Assembly (NCBI RefSeq): GCF_014199615.1
Contig: NZ_JACHOB010000006.1
Span: 185,113 to 249,112, forward strand
Origin: Parvularcula dongshanensis
Lineage (GTDB): Bacteria; Pseudomonadota; Alphaproteobacteria; Caulobacterales; Parvularculaceae
Reading direction: 5' to 3'
DNA length: 64,000 nt
Positions 33,782-43,143 of the stretch are shown here, in pieces (position 1 is the stretch's first letter; each line of letters opens with the position of its first letter). A program made the position numbers and the translations under genes. The notes below the pieces were generated by a model, which saw only the letters and a list, made by a program, of their open reading frames with translations, made no database searches and had not been told where the DNA came from.

Positions 33782-34987
33782 GTGATTCTGGTCCAAGAGG
33801 CGCTGGCGCGCATCGCGTCGGCAGCAAGACCGCTCGGCGAGGAGACCGCAGCGCTCGCCGAAGCGCAAGGGCGCGTGCTCGCCCTACCCGCCCGCGCCGG
33901 CCTCACCCACCCGCCCGCCGCGGTCTCGGCCATGGACGGCTACGCGGTCCGCAGGCCCGACCCCTGCCCGCCCGGCACCCGCTTCACGGTCATCGGCGGA
34001 GCGCCCGCCGGGGCGCCCTTCGCAGGGTCGGTCGGCCCCGGAGAGGCGGTCCGGATCTTCACCGGAAGCGTCCTGCCTGACGGCGCCGATCACGTCGTCA
34101 TGCAAGAAGAGACCGAACGCGCGGGCGGCGAGGTGCGCCTCACCGCCGGGCAGCCCGAGGCGCGTAACGTCCGCCCCGCCGGCGGCGACTTCGCGGCGGG
34201 CGACGTGCTCCTGCCCCGCGGCCGCGCGCTGAGCGCCGTGGACCTCGCGCTCCTCGCGGCGGCGAACCTTCCTTCGGTGACGGTCTTCCGTAGGCCGAAG
34301 ATCGCTTACTTCTCGAACGGCGACGAGCTCGTCCCGCCCGGAAGCGACCTCGCACCGGGGCAGGTCGTGACCTCGACCCCCTTCGCGTTGAGTGGTCTGC
34401 TGCGCGATTGGGGGGCGGCACCTCTGAACCTCGGCACGGCGGGGGACACGCCCGCGAGCGTCGAGGCGATGTTCGACCGCGCCGAGGCCGAGGGCGCCGA
34501 CGTCGTGGTGCCGATCGGCGGGGCGTCGGTCGGCGACTACGACTTCGCCAAGGCCGCGGGCCGGACGCGGTTCGACCTCGCCTTCGAGAAGGTGGCCGTG
34601 CGCCCCGGAAAACCCGTCTGGTTCGGCAAGAGCGGTAAAGGGTATGTCCTCGGCCTGCCGGGCAACCCGGCCTCCGCCCTCGCCTGCGCGGTCCTGTTCC
34701 TGAAGCCGCTGCTATATGCCCTGACGGGCCGGGACGCCCTGGCCGCGAACCCGATCGTCGAGGCGACGCTGACGGCACCGGTCGGTCAGGGCAGCGGGCG
34801 GGAGCACTACATGCGGGCGGTGGTCCGTGCGCAGGACGGCATTCTGGCCGTCACGCCGCAGAGCGCTCAGGACACGTCGCTCCTCTCGCCCTTCGCCGCC
34901 TCGAACGCGCTTCTCCGCCGCATGGCGGGCGCCCCCGCTGCGGAGACCGGCGAGCGTGCCGAGGTGATCCTGTTCGGCCCCCTCTAG
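33782..34987 (+). CDS. moeA: Molybdopterin molybdenumtransferase (MoeA)
   Basis: Inserts molybdate into adenylated molybdopterin. 401 residues, normal length. Domain features: '[14 protein letters not shown]', '[20 protein letters not shown]', '[14 protein letters not shown]', '[15 protein letters not shown]', '[11 protein letters not shown]', '[23 protein letters not shown]'. GTG start at 33782 with GGAGG eight bases upstream. Ends three bases before the convergent moaC stop. Confidence 0.96.
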   Translation: MILVQEALARIASAARPLGEETAALAEAQGRVLALPARAGLTHPPAAVSAMDGYAVRRPDPCPPGTRFTVIGGAPAGAPFAGSVGPGEAVRIFTGSVLPDGADHVVMQEETERAGGEVRLTAGQPEARNVRPAGGDFAAGDVLLPRGRALSAVDLALLAAANLPSVTVFRRPKIAYFSNGDELVPPGSDLAPGQVVTSTPFALSGLLRDWGAAPLNLGTAGDTPASVEAMFDRAEAEGADVVVPIGGASVGDYDFAKAAGRTRFDLAFEKVAVRPGKPVWFGKSGKGYVLGLPGNPASALACAVLFLKPLLYALTGRDALAANPIVEATLTAPVGQGSGREHYMRAVVRAQDGILAVTPQSAQDTSLLSPFAASNALLRRMAGAPAAETGERAEVILFGPL

Positions 34988-35457
34988 TCTCGGCGCCAGT
35001 CGCCGGAACGTCCGCCGCTCTTGGAGACGAGGCGCACGCCGCCGATGGTCATGCCGCGGTCCGCCGCCTTGAGCATGTCGTAGACGGTGAGCCCCGCGAC
35101 CGTGACGGCCGTCAGCGCCTCCATCTCGACGCCGGTCTTTCCGTCGGTCACCGCCGTCGCGGTGATCCGTACGCCCGGCAACGCCTCGTCGGGCTCGATC
35201 CGCAGGTCGAGCTTGGTCAGCGGCAGGGGGTGGCAAAGAGGGATCAGGTCCGAAGTCTTCTTGCCGCCGATGATGCCCGCGAGGATCGCCACGCTCGCGA
35301 CGTCGCCCTTGGCGGTGCCCGCCTTCAACCGGTCGAGCGTCTCAGGTGCCATGACCACGGCGCCCTCGGCGACGGCTTGCCGGCGCGTGACGGCCTTATC
35401 CGTCACGTCGACCATGACCGGCCGTCCGTCCTCGGAGAAGTGCGTGAGCGTCGTCAC
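34984..35457 (-). CDS. moaC: Cyclic pyranopterin monophosphate synthase (MoaC)
   Basis: Second step of molybdopterin synthesis. 157 residues: '[18 protein letters not shown]', '[21 protein letters not shown]', '[26 protein letters not shown]'. The start is a GTG at 35457 overlapping the moaB stop (GTGA). Last gene of the moaD-moaE-moaB-moaC run. Its partner MoaA is not in the window. Confidence 0.95.
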   Translation of the reverse strand: MTTLTHFSEDGRPVMVDVTDKAVTRRQAVAEGAVVMAPETLDRLKAGTAKGDVASVAILAGIIGGKKTSDLIPLCHPLPLTKLDLRIEPDEALPGVRITATAVTDGKTGVEMEALTAVTVAGLTVYDMLKAADRGMTIGGVRLVSKSGGRSGDWRRD

Positions 35458-35981
35458 TCCTTGAACCTCGGCATGACCTCCAGGAGGTTGCAAGGACCGT
35501 ATCTCGCGTCGAGCTGATGGCTGATGACCTTGTCCCAACCGTCCTTCACCGCCCCGTTCGACCCCGGCAGGCAGAAGACGACCGTACCGTTGACGAGCCC
35601 GGCACAGGCGCGCGACTGCAACGTCGAGAGGCCGACCGTGCCGTAGGAGACCATGTGGAAGACGACCGAGAAGCCGTCGATCTCCTTGTCGAAGAGCGGC
35701 CTGACGGCCTCGACCGTCACGTCCCGGCCCGTCAGCCCCGTGCCGCCCGTGCTGATCACCACGTCGATGCCGGGGTCCGCGCTCCAAGACTTGATAAGGT
35801 CGCGGATCGACTCGGCGTCGTCACGTAGGAGGGCCCGGTCGGCGAGGGAATGACCCGCCTCTTCGATCCGCCGAGCGAGGATGTCGCCCGAACTGTCCGT
35901 CTCCGGCGTACGGGTGTCGGATACGGTCAGGACCGCGATGCGGACCGGCCGAAACGTCTTGCTCTCGTCGATGCCCGGCAT
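35454..35981 (-). CDS. moaB: Molybdopterin adenylyltransferase-type protein MoaB
   Basis: Adenylylates molybdopterin before metal insertion. 175 residues: '[31 protein letters not shown]', '[29 protein letters not shown]' and '[18 protein letters not shown]'. ATG at 35981 shares one base with the moaE stop. Members called MoaB or Mog share these motifs; naming follows the operon. Confidence 0.92.
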   Translation of the reverse strand: MPGIDESKTFRPVRIAVLTVSDTRTPETDSSGDILARRIEEAGHSLADRALLRDDAESIRDLIKSWSADPGIDVVISTGGTGLTGRDVTVEAVRPLFDKEIDGFSVVFHMVSYGTVGLSTLQSRACAGLVNGTVVFCLPGSNGAVKDGWDKVISHQLDARYGPCNLLEVMPRFKE

Positions 35982-36439
35982 CAGTCTTCCCACCTCTTCC
36001 TGTCGGCAAGGTCGCGTTCCGTCGGCTCGATCCAACGTTCGCCCTTCGGCCCCGCCTCCTTCTTCCAGAAGGGCGCGGCCGACTTCAAGAAGTCCATGAT
36101 GCTGTCGCAGGCTTCGAAGGCCTCGCGCCGGTGCCTCGCGGCGGTCGCGACCAGGACGATGGGCTCACCCGGCGCGATCTCGCCGACGCGGTGACGCACG
36201 AGGACCGCCTGAAGTGAGAACCGGTCCGCCGCCGTCCCGGCGATCCGCCTGACCTCGCGTTCCGTGAAGCCCGGATAGTGCTGCAGGTACAGCCTCTCGG
36301 CCGCCCCGCCTTCGCTCCGCATCACGCCCGTGAAGCTGGCGATAGCGCCGCAGGCATCGGCTTGCCCCTCGCGGAAGGCCTGGATCAGCGGTTCAGGCGC
36401 GAAGGGCGCCTCGCCTATCTCGACGGTGAGTTCAGCCAC
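35981..36439 (-). CDS. moaE: Molybdopterin synthase catalytic subunit (MoaE)
   Basis: With MoaD, inserts the dithiolene sulfurs. 152 residues: 'GAIASFTGVMR', 'LYLQHYPGFTEREVRRIA', 'VRHRVGEIAPGEPIVLVATAARHRREAFEA', and 'FWKKEAGPKGERWIE' with the catalytic lysines. Overlaps moaD by eight bases. Confidence 0.96.
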   Translation of the reverse strand: MAELTVEIGEAPFAPEPLIQAFREGQADACGAIASFTGVMRSEGGAAERLYLQHYPGFTEREVRRIAGTAADRFSLQAVLVRHRVGEIAPGEPIVLVATAARHRREAFEACDSIMDFLKSAAPFWKKEAGPKGERWIEPTERDLADRKRWED

Positions 36440-36659
36440 CCGACACGGGCGGGAGGAAGGCGAGTTCGCGGGCGCCGAAGATGACGGCGCTCGGCTTCAC
36501 GACCTCCTCGTCGAGGACGCAGATCGTGCTGGAAGCGGTCAGCGCGCCGTCCTCGTCGAACCGCTTCATGACGTCGGCGACGGTCGAGAGGCCGTCGGTT
36601 TCGATCTCCGCCTCAGGGCCGAAGCGGTCGCCGAACTTGCCAAGGAAGATCACATGCAT
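36432..36659 (-). CDS. moaD: Molybdopterin synthase sulfur carrier subunit (MoaD)
   Basis: 75-residue ubiquitin-like protein ending in the required Gly-Gly ('FLPPVSGG'), which is thiocarboxylated. 'MHVIFLGKFGDRFG' starts at the ATG at 36659. It lies 32 bases after the oxidoreductase gene, so cofactor and enzyme genes can share a transcript. Confidence 0.93.
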   Translation of the reverse strand: MHVIFLGKFGDRFGPEAEIETDGLSTVADVMKRFDEDGALTASSTICVLDEEVVKPSAVIFGARELAFLPPVSGG

Positions 36660-36691
36660 GGCGGCTCCTATCGCCGGAACACCCGGCCGGT

Positions 36692-39001
36692 TCAAGCGGC
36701 GTTGCCGGCACGGATGCGCACCGGCACGGTCTTGTAGGCCGGCGTCTGCGACAGCTCATCATGTAAATGCAGCGGTACCAGGGGGTTGGCCTCGGGGTAG
36801 TAGGCGCCGAGGCAGCCGTCCGGCAGGTCGAAGGGCAGGACCTCGAGTCCGCAGACCTCGCGGGTCTCGCCGTCCTCGGCGTCGCCGACGAGGTCGACGC
36901 GCTGGCCGACGACGAGGCCTGCGCGCCTTATGTCGTCCCGGTTCATGAAGAGCACGTCCCGCTTACCCTCGATCCCGCGCAGCCGGTCCGAGAAGCCGTA
37001 GATCGTCGTGTTGAACTGATCGTTCGACCGCATGGTGATGAGGCGGTAGCGTCCCGGCGCGTCCGGCACCTTGCCCGAGTAGAGCGTGTTCGGGACGATG
37101 AACTCGGCCTTGCCGCTGTCGGTCTTCCACACCCGGTCGCGCACCGCGTTGCCGCGGTAGAACCCGCCCGGCGTGAACATGCGCGCGGACATGTCGTGGA
37201 ACTCGTCGGGGTAGGTCTTCGCGATCAGGTCCCGGACGAGGCCGTAATCGCCCGTCCACGCGTCCCAATGCACGTTGGGGTTCTCCGGCAGCGTCGCCTT
37301 GGCGATGCCGGCGACGATGGCGATCTCGGAGCGCAAGCTATCGCTCGCCGGCCTCTTCTTGCCGACCGAGCCGTGCACGCAGCTCAGGCTGTCCTCCATG
37401 GTGACGACCTGTGGGCCGCCCGACTGCAGGTCCTCCTCCGTCCGGCCGAGGCAGGGCAGGAGGTAGGCGACCTCGCCGTTGATGAGGTGCGAGCGGTTGA
37501 GCTTGGTCGCGATCTGTACCGTCAGGCGCATCCGCTCCCACGCGGGCTCCATCCGGCGGATGTCGGGGATCGCGCGGACGAAGTTGCCGCCGAGCCCGAT
37601 GAACGCCCGCACCTTCCCGTCCAGGATGCCCTCGCAGGCATGAACGGTATTCATGCCCTCTTCGCGCGGCGCCTCGAAGCCGAACATCGCCTCCAGCTTG
37701 TCCAAGGGCACGAGCTCCGGCTTCTCGGAGATGCCGACGGTCCTTTGTCCTTGCACGTTGGAGTGACCGCGCACGGGTGAGATGCCGGCGCCCTTCCGGC
37801 CCATGTTCCCGCGCAGCATCAGGAAGCTCGCGAACATGGCGATGTTGAGCCAGCCATGCGTATGCTGGGTCAGGCCCATGCCGTAGATGCCGATGACGTT
37901 CTTCGCACCCAGGTAGACGTCGGCGGCGGACTTCAGCATCTCGCGCGTCAGGCCCGCCTCGCGCTCGATGTCTTCCCACGACGTGCCCCGCGCAGCCGCC
38001 TCGAACTCTTCGAATCCGTTCGTGTGCTGTTCGATGAAGTCGCGGTCGAGGACGTCGCCGCGCTCGTCCTCCGCGTCAAGCAAGTGCTTGCAGAGGCCCA
38101 TCAGCGCGGCGATGTCGCCGCCGGGGCGAACCTGCAGGTAGAGCGAGGAGATCTGCGTCGGCTTGCGCGTCGCCATCTGGATCGGGTTCTGCGGATCGAC
38201 GAACTCGATCAGGCCCTTCTCGCGCACGGGGTTGAAGGTGACGATCTTGCAGCCCCGATCCACCGCGGCCTTCAGCGGATGCAGGAACCGCGGCGAGTTG
38301 GTCCCGGAGTTCTGACCGAAGAAGAAGATCGCATCGCAATGCTCGAAGTCCTCGAGCACGCAGGTCCCTACGGACGAGCCGATGACCTTCTTGAGCGCGA
38401 CGGACGTCGTCTCGTGGCACATGTTCGAGCTGTCGGGCAGGTTGTTGTGCCCGTAGAGCCGCGCGAAGAGCGCGTAGAGGTAGGAGGTCTCGAGGCTCGC
38501 CCGCCCGCTCGCGTAGAAGACGGTGCTCTTCGGATCGAGCGCCTTCAGCTCGGTGCCGATGGCTTGGTACGCCTCGTCCCAAGAGCACGGCACGTAGCGG
38601 TCGGCCTCGCGGTCGAGCCGCATCGGATGGGTCAGGCGGCCGACACGCTCGAGCTCGTAGTCCGGCCACTCCTTCAGCTCGCTGATCGTATGCTTCGCGA
38701 AGAAGTCCGGGCCGCACTGCTTCGGGGTCTGCTCCCAGAAGGTCGCCTTCGCGCCGTTCTCGCAGAACTCGACCGGGTGCGGGTTCGCGGGCTTCGTCCA
38801 GGCGCAGGAGACGCACATGAAGCCGCCGGGCTTGTTTTGGCGCAGGAGGGTCTTCGTCGCCTCCGGCCCGCCGCCGGTCTCGCGGAGGACCTTGTACATG
38901 CCCTCCATCGAACCCCAGCCCCCATGCGGGCCGTCATAACGGACCGTCCCCTCGTCGGGGCCCATCGGGTCGTGGGTCGGGGTGTCGGTCTCGTCCGTCA
39001 T
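36692..39001 (-). CDS. YdeP/FdhF-like molybdopterin oxidoreductase
   Basis: 769 residues, DMSO-reductase superfamily, the YdeP-like branch often annotated as formate dehydrogenase alpha subunit. Visible: 'GGFMCVSCAWTKP' at 59-71, which has only two cysteines and not the four of an Fe4S4 site; 'SSNMCHETTSVALKKVIGSS' with a cysteine in the position of the Mo ligand; 'FFGQNSGTNSPRFLHPLK'; 'MLRGNMGRKGAGISPVRGHSNVQG'; and a C-terminal molybdopterin-dinucleotide domain ('MRSNDQFNTTIYGFSDRLRG'). The substrate is unproven. First gene of the operon leading to moaD; divergent from fdhD. Confidence 0.9.
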   Translation of the reverse strand: MTDETDTPTHDPMGPDEGTVRYDGPHGGWGSMEGMYKVLRETGGGPEATKTLLRQNKPGGFMCVSCAWTKPANPHPVEFCENGAKATFWEQTPKQCGPDFFAKHTISELKEWPDYELERVGRLTHPMRLDREADRYVPCSWDEAYQAIGTELKALDPKSTVFYASGRASLETSYLYALFARLYGHNNLPDSSNMCHETTSVALKKVIGSSVGTCVLEDFEHCDAIFFFGQNSGTNSPRFLHPLKAAVDRGCKIVTFNPVREKGLIEFVDPQNPIQMATRKPTQISSLYLQVRPGGDIAALMGLCKHLLDAEDERGDVLDRDFIEQHTNGFEEFEAAARGTSWEDIEREAGLTREMLKSAADVYLGAKNVIGIYGMGLTQHTHGWLNIAMFASFLMLRGNMGRKGAGISPVRGHSNVQGQRTVGISEKPELVPLDKLEAMFGFEAPREEGMNTVHACEGILDGKVRAFIGLGGNFVRAIPDIRRMEPAWERMRLTVQIATKLNRSHLINGEVAYLLPCLGRTEEDLQSGGPQVVTMEDSLSCVHGSVGKKRPASDSLRSEIAIVAGIAKATLPENPNVHWDAWTGDYGLVRDLIAKTYPDEFHDMSARMFTPGGFYRGNAVRDRVWKTDSGKAEFIVPNTLYSGKVPDAPGRYRLITMRSNDQFNTTIYGFSDRLRGIEGKRDVLFMNRDDIRRAGLVVGQRVDLVGDAEDGETREVCGLEVLPFDLPDGCLGAYYPEANPLVPLHLHDELSQTPAYKTVPVRIRAGNAA

Positions 39002-39070
39002 GCTGGCGGCTCCCTTGCGTGGCGCTAGCTTGAGGGGAAGCTAGAGTTTTCGCGGCGGGGGTCACCGGTT

Positions 39071-39904
39071 TTGAGCAGAGATGACGATCAAGGCCCACGA
39101 GCGGGCGACCGCGAGCTTCGCTTCGGCGAGCACGGCGCGGACGGCTCTTCGCGGGAGACCACGCGCGCCGTCGCGGTCGAGGCGCCGGTTGCGGTCGAGG
39201 TCGCCGGGCTCGGCTACGCCGTGATGATGGTCACGCCGCGCGACCTCGAGGACTTCGGGGTCGGCTTCGCTCTGGCAGAGCGGCTGATCGCGGGGCCGGA
39301 CGACCTCGCATCGGTCGACGTCTGCGAGGCCGAAGCGGGCCTCGTGCTTCGGCTGGGACTGATTCCCGGCGCTGCCCGCCCTGCCCTCGACCGGGTGCGG
39401 CGGCGCACCGGAGATTCCAGCTGCGGGCTCTGCGGCGTCTCGTCCCTCGAAGCGTTGGCCAAGCCGCTACCCCGCGTCCCCTCGCCTCGCCGCCCAAGCG
39501 AGCAGGCCGTCTTCGCGGCGCTCGGTACGCTGCGGGATCGGCAAAGCCTCGGGCGCCGCACCGCCGCCGTTCACGCCGCCGCCTTCTGCACGCCGGACGG
39601 GCGGATCGAGACGGTGCGTGAGGACGTCGGACGGCACAACGCCCTCGACAAGCTTATCGGGGCGCGGTTGCGGCAAGGGCTCAGCCTTCAGGACGGTTTC
39701 GTCCTCCTCACCTCCCGCTGCAGCTACGAGCTCGTCGAGAAGGCCGCGGTCGCAGGACTGTCCGCTCTCGTCACCGTCTCGCTGCCCACCACCCTCGCGA
39801 TCGAGCGGGCCGCCGAGGCGGGTTTGCCACTCCTCGTCCTCGCCAGGGACGACTCCTTCCTCACCGTCACGGACAGTTCGGTCGAAAGCGATCGGTACTC
39901 TTAA
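39071..39904 (+). CDS. fdhD: Formate dehydrogenase accessory sulfurtransferase (FdhD)
   Basis: Transfers sulfur from a desulfurase to the Mo cofactor of formate-dehydrogenase-type enzymes. 277 residues. 'TPRDLEDFGVGFALAERLI', the cysteine pair 'SSCGLCGV' (about 116-122), 'AVHAAAFCTPDGRI', 'VREDVGRHNALDKLIG' and 'LTSRCSYELVEKAAVAG' are diagnostic. The start is a TTG at 39071, with G-rich bases upstream; no in-frame ATG/GTG serves better. Divergent from the oxidoreductase it would serve. Confidence 0.93.
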   Translation: MSRDDDQGPRAGDRELRFGEHGADGSSRETTRAVAVEAPVAVEVAGLGYAVMMVTPRDLEDFGVGFALAERLIAGPDDLASVDVCEAEAGLVLRLGLIPGAARPALDRVRRRTGDSSCGLCGVSSLEALAKPLPRVPSPRRPSEQAVFAALGTLRDRQSLGRRTAAVHAAAFCTPDGRIETVREDVGRHNALDKLIGARLRQGLSLQDGFVLLTSRCSYELVEKAAVAGLSALVTVSLPTTLAIERAAEAGLPLLVLARDDSFLTVTDSSVESDRYS

Positions 39905-40071
39905 ACCGGCGCTAATCCTGGCTCGGAAAGCCGTGGACTCTCAATTCCGCTCATGTTTACGTCGACGTGTGACGTCGTCGAACGCTCGGGCCGGCAGCCC
40001 CGATCGGACGGCGAAGGGGGCGCTTCGCCCGTCGACATGGAACCGTGCCGGGGCGCGGAAAGGAAGGCACG

Positions 40072-42120
40072 ATGAGGCTCATCTTCGGCAGGCGCGGCGC
40101 GGACACCTATCAGGGCTCGGAGAAAAGCGACCTTCTCTTCGGCGGTCGCGGTGACGACCGCATCTCGGGCGGCGGCGGGGCCGACCTCCTCGATGGCGGC
40201 GCGGGCCACGACACCCTGCTCGGCGGGACGGGGGCCGACATGGTCTTCGGCGGCAGCGGCAACGACCGTATCGAGGGCGAGGAAGGCTCGGACGTCCTCG
40301 TCGGGGGAAGCGGCGCGGACACCGTCCTGGGCGGTGCGGGCGACGACCTCCTGCAGGGCGACGCGCTGCTTTGGGGCGGGGGCGACGACATCCTCGACGG
40401 CGGGGCGGGCAACGACCTCGTCTACGGCGACGCAAGCGACGACCGCCTGCTCTACACCGCCGCAGAGAACGTCGGCGCCCGCGACGCCTACATCGGAGGG
40501 CAGGGTTCGGACACCCTGGTCCTGACGCTCAGCCGAGCCGAGTTCGCCGGTGCGGCGGACGACCTGACCGGCCTCGATGCGCACATCGCTTCGGGAAGCG
40601 CGAACGGCTTCGCCTTCTCGAGCCTCGGTCTGACCGTCTGGGGGATCGAGGCGGTCGAGGTGATCCTGACCGATACGGCCCCCACCCTCACCGCGGGCGC
40701 CCTGTCGGTGACGCTCGGCGAGGACGATACGGCGGGGGCGACGGTGTCGGCTTCGGGCGGAGAAGGTCACTTGTCCTACGAGTTCGACCTTACGGGTCTA
40801 CGAGGAGCGGTGACCGACCTCGGGGGCGGCTCGTTCGCCTACGACGCATCGGTCTTCGGCTACCTCGTCGAGGGCGAGACCGCGACGGACACCTTCGCCT
40901 ACACCGTAACCGACGAGACCGGGCAGTCGGTGACCGAGACGATCACCGTCACCGTCACGGGGCTCGACGATGCCGCCGCGATCTCCGGCGATGCCGCGGG
41001 CGCGGTGGTCGAGGACCAGAGCTCGACCGCGAGCGGCCAGCTGCTCGTCAGCGACGCGGATGCAGGCCAGGCGGTCTTCCAGGCGCCGGTCGGCCTCGAA
41101 GGCGCCTATGGCCGCTTCGCCTTCGACGCAGCGACCGGCGCCTGGTCCTACGAAGCCGGTGCGGCGGCGCAGGCGCTCGGCGCCGGTGAGAGCGTGGCCG
41201 AGACGCTCACCGTCACGAGCCTCGACGGCTCGGCGTCCGAGACAATCACCATCACCCTGTCCGGCGCGAACGACGGGGCCGTCATCTCCGGCGACGCGGC
41301 GGGCGCCCTCACCACGGCCCAAGGGTCGGTGTCCGGCGTCCTCAGCGTCGCCGATGCGGATGCCGGCGAAGCGGGCTTCGCCTCGCTCGACGCGAGCGAG
41401 CTGCAGGGCACCTACGGCCGCTTCGCCTTCGACGAGGGACGTTGGACCTACACGCTCGATGCGGGGGCGACGCTGGGCGAAGGGATCACCGCTACGGAAA
41501 CGCTGACGGTGACCAGTTTCGACGGCTCGGCCAGCGAGACGATCAGTGTCGACCTCACGGGACTCTACACCCTCGACAATGGCAGCTTTGAGGACGGCAC
41601 GTTCTTCGCGGACGGATGGGACATGCTCGGTTTCGGGCGGATCCTCTCGGAAGCGGAGACGGAGGAACCCGGCTTCACCGAAGGCCAGGCGATCCTTCCG
41701 ACCGACGGCGGCGCGATGGTCCAACTGTCGTCGCAGACGACTGACGCCGCGCAGCTCGGTGCGTTCTTCGGCGTGGATCAGGCGGTCTTCTTCGATCTCC
41801 TGAGTGCGGGCCAAGGCCCGGACAACGTCGCGAAGGGGCTGCAGCAGACCGTCACCGTCGAAGCGGGCGACACGGTCACCTTCGACTGGTTCCTCGACGA
41901 CGCGTCCCCCTTCGCCGAGTCGGTGGCCTTCCTCGTCGCCGATGGCGAGGTGATCGAGCTCGGACGGACCGATACGTCCGAGGGCGACACGGGCTGGCAG
42001 GAAGGAAGCTGGACTGCCGACGAAGCGGGGACGATCGACATCGGCTTCGGCATCATCGGCGACAATGGCGGCTCCGGCGCGAGCCATCTCTACCTCGACA
42101 ACGTCGAGATCGCTGGCTGA
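40072..42120 (+). CDS. RTX (haemolysin-type calcium-binding) / VCBS-repeat surface protein
   Basis: 682 residues from the ATG at 40072, with AAGGAAGG upstream. No Sec signal. Residues about 12-115 are glycine/aspartate nonapeptides ('GGRGDDRISGGGGADLLDGG'), the calcium-binding beta-roll. Then come three VCBS/cadherin-like repeats (about 200-510: 'AISGDAAGAVVEDQSST', 'VISGDAAGALTTAQGSV', each with 'YGRFAFDxxxxxWxY' and 'ETLTVTSxDGSASETI'). A C-terminal beta-sandwich (about 510-682, 'NGSFEDGTFFADGWDM' to 'SHLYLDNVEIAG') is of the carbohydrate-binding/anchor type. Such proteins leave by type I secretion; no ABC exporter is encoded here. RTX before VCBS is the reverse of many adhesins. Confidence 0.85.
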   Translation: MRLIFGRRGADTYQGSEKSDLLFGGRGDDRISGGGGADLLDGGAGHDTLLGGTGADMVFGGSGNDRIEGEEGSDVLVGGSGADTVLGGAGDDLLQGDALLWGGGDDILDGGAGNDLVYGDASDDRLLYTAAENVGARDAYIGGQGSDTLVLTLSRAEFAGAADDLTGLDAHIASGSANGFAFSSLGLTVWGIEAVEVILTDTAPTLTAGALSVTLGEDDTAGATVSASGGEGHLSYEFDLTGLRGAVTDLGGGSFAYDASVFGYLVEGETATDTFAYTVTDETGQSVTETITVTVTGLDDAAAISGDAAGAVVEDQSSTASGQLLVSDADAGQAVFQAPVGLEGAYGRFAFDAATGAWSYEAGAAAQALGAGESVAETLTVTSLDGSASETITITLSGANDGAVISGDAAGALTTAQGSVSGVLSVADADAGEAGFASLDASELQGTYGRFAFDEGRWTYTLDAGATLGEGITATETLTVTSFDGSASETISVDLTGLYTLDNGSFEDGTFFADGWDMLGFGRILSEAETEEPGFTEGQAILPTDGGAMVQLSSQTTDAAQLGAFFGVDQAVFFDLLSAGQGPDNVAKGLQQTVTVEAGDTVTFDWFLDDASPFAESVAFLVADGEVIELGRTDTSEGDTGWQEGSWTADEAGTIDIGFGIIGDNGGSGASHLYLDNVEIAG

Positions 42121-42130
42121 TCGGCTTCGG

Positions 42131-42154
42131 GGGGCGGGCGCCGCCCGCCCCTTT
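42131..42154 (+). terminator. Terminator after RTX gene
   Basis: Nine-base perfect GC stem (42131-42139 with 42143-42151), three-base loop, followed by TTT, eleven bases past the RTX stop. The symmetrical stem may serve the convergent epimerase gene as well. Confidence 0.6.
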
Positions 42155-43142
42155 AGAGCAGGCCCTCGGCGCGGTACCAGCGCACCGCCTCGTCGATGCC
42201 GCTCGCAAGGCTGCGCTCCGGCGCGAAGCCGAGCTCGCGCTTCGCCTTCTCGGTCGAGAGGACCTTGTCGGTCAGGAAGAAGGCATAATGATAGGCGCGC
42301 GGTACCGCGGCGCCCGTCCAGGCGTAGGCCCACTCCGCCCCGGCGTTGTAGAGGCGGAACGGCCAAGCCGGCAGCCGACCTGCGACCGGCGGGGCGCCCG
42401 CCGCCTCGGCGAAGAGGCGCAGGACCTCGTCCGTCGGCGTCGCCGTATCGCCTGCGATGAGGTAGGTCTCGCCTTCGATGCCGGGCGTGTCGGCGCAGCG
42501 GTGCAGGCCTTGGACGATGTCGTCGACGACGGTGATGTGGTCGCGGTTCTTCCCGTCGCCGATCGTCCGGAACCCGCCCGCCAGAAGCGCCCGGCAAAGG
42601 CCGACGTAACTCGTCGAGCCCGGGCCGATCATCGGGGAGAGCCGCGCGACGACGACGGGCAGTCCCTCTTCCTCGAAGGCCGCGAGGCAAACCTCCTCCC
42701 CGCGCCTCTTGCTCTCCCGATAGCCCGAGGTGAGCGCTAGGGGGCTCTCTTCGTCCACCGGCGGATCGGTGATAATCCCGTAGACGCCCGCTGTGCTGCC
42801 GTACACGAAGCGTTCCACGCTGCCCGCCATGACCGCCGCCGACGCCAAGTTGGCGGTTCCGGTCACGTTGATCCGAAAGTAGTCTTCCTTCTTCTTGCCC
42901 TCGCGAAGCATCTGCGCGGCGAGGTGATAGACGTGCGTACACCCGTCCAAGGCGGGCGGCAGGGTCTCCTTCTCGAGGAGGTCGCCCCGCACGACCTCGG
43001 CGCCTGCCGCTTTCAGGTCGGCCGCCGCGTCGGGATCGCGGGCGAGGACGCGGACCGTGCGGCCATCGTCCAGCAGCGCACGGACGAGGTGGCGCCCGAC
43101 GAAGCCGGTGCCGCCGGTGACGAGGATGCGCGGCTCTTCCAC
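42153..43142 (-). CDS. NAD-dependent epimerase/dehydratase (extended SDR)
   Basis: 329 residues. Cofactor motif 'ILVTGGTGFVGRHLVRALL' at 6-24, 'GSTAGVYG' and catalytic 'SGYRESKRRGEEV'. Members act on nucleotide sugars or other hydroxy/keto substrates. GTG start, two bases after the glycosyltransferase stop, so the pair is coupled. Probably modifies a sugar or isoprenoid for a surface glycan; the substrate is unknown. Confidence 0.88.
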   Translation of the reverse strand: MEEPRILVTGGTGFVGRHLVRALLDDGRTVRVLARDPDAAADLKAAGAEVVRGDLLEKETLPPALDGCTHVYHLAAQMLREGKKKEDYFRINVTGTANLASAAVMAGSVERFVYGSTAGVYGIITDPPVDEESPLALTSGYRESKRRGEEVCLAAFEEEGLPVVVARLSPMIGPGSTSYVGLCRALLAGGFRTIGDGKNRDHITVVDDIVQGLHRCADTPGIEGETYLIAGDTATPTDEVLRLFAEAAGAPPVAGRLPAWPFRLYNAGAEWAYAWTGAAVPRAYHYAFFLTDKVLSTEKAKRELGFAPERSLASGIDEAVRWYRAEGLL

Positions 43143-43143
43143 G

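Noticed and set aside
36660..36691. A molybdenum-cofactor riboswitch before moaD.
   Set aside because: The gap of about 32 bases is too short for one.
40100..40450. Short tandem repeats that might look like a CRISPR array.
   Set aside because: They are in-frame nonapeptide codons of the calcium-binding repeats, with no constant spacer pattern.
40798..42942. A 714-codon open frame on the minus strand across the RTX gene.
   Set aside because: Arg/Gly-rich with no domains; mirrors the high-GC RTX and epimerase genes on which it lies.
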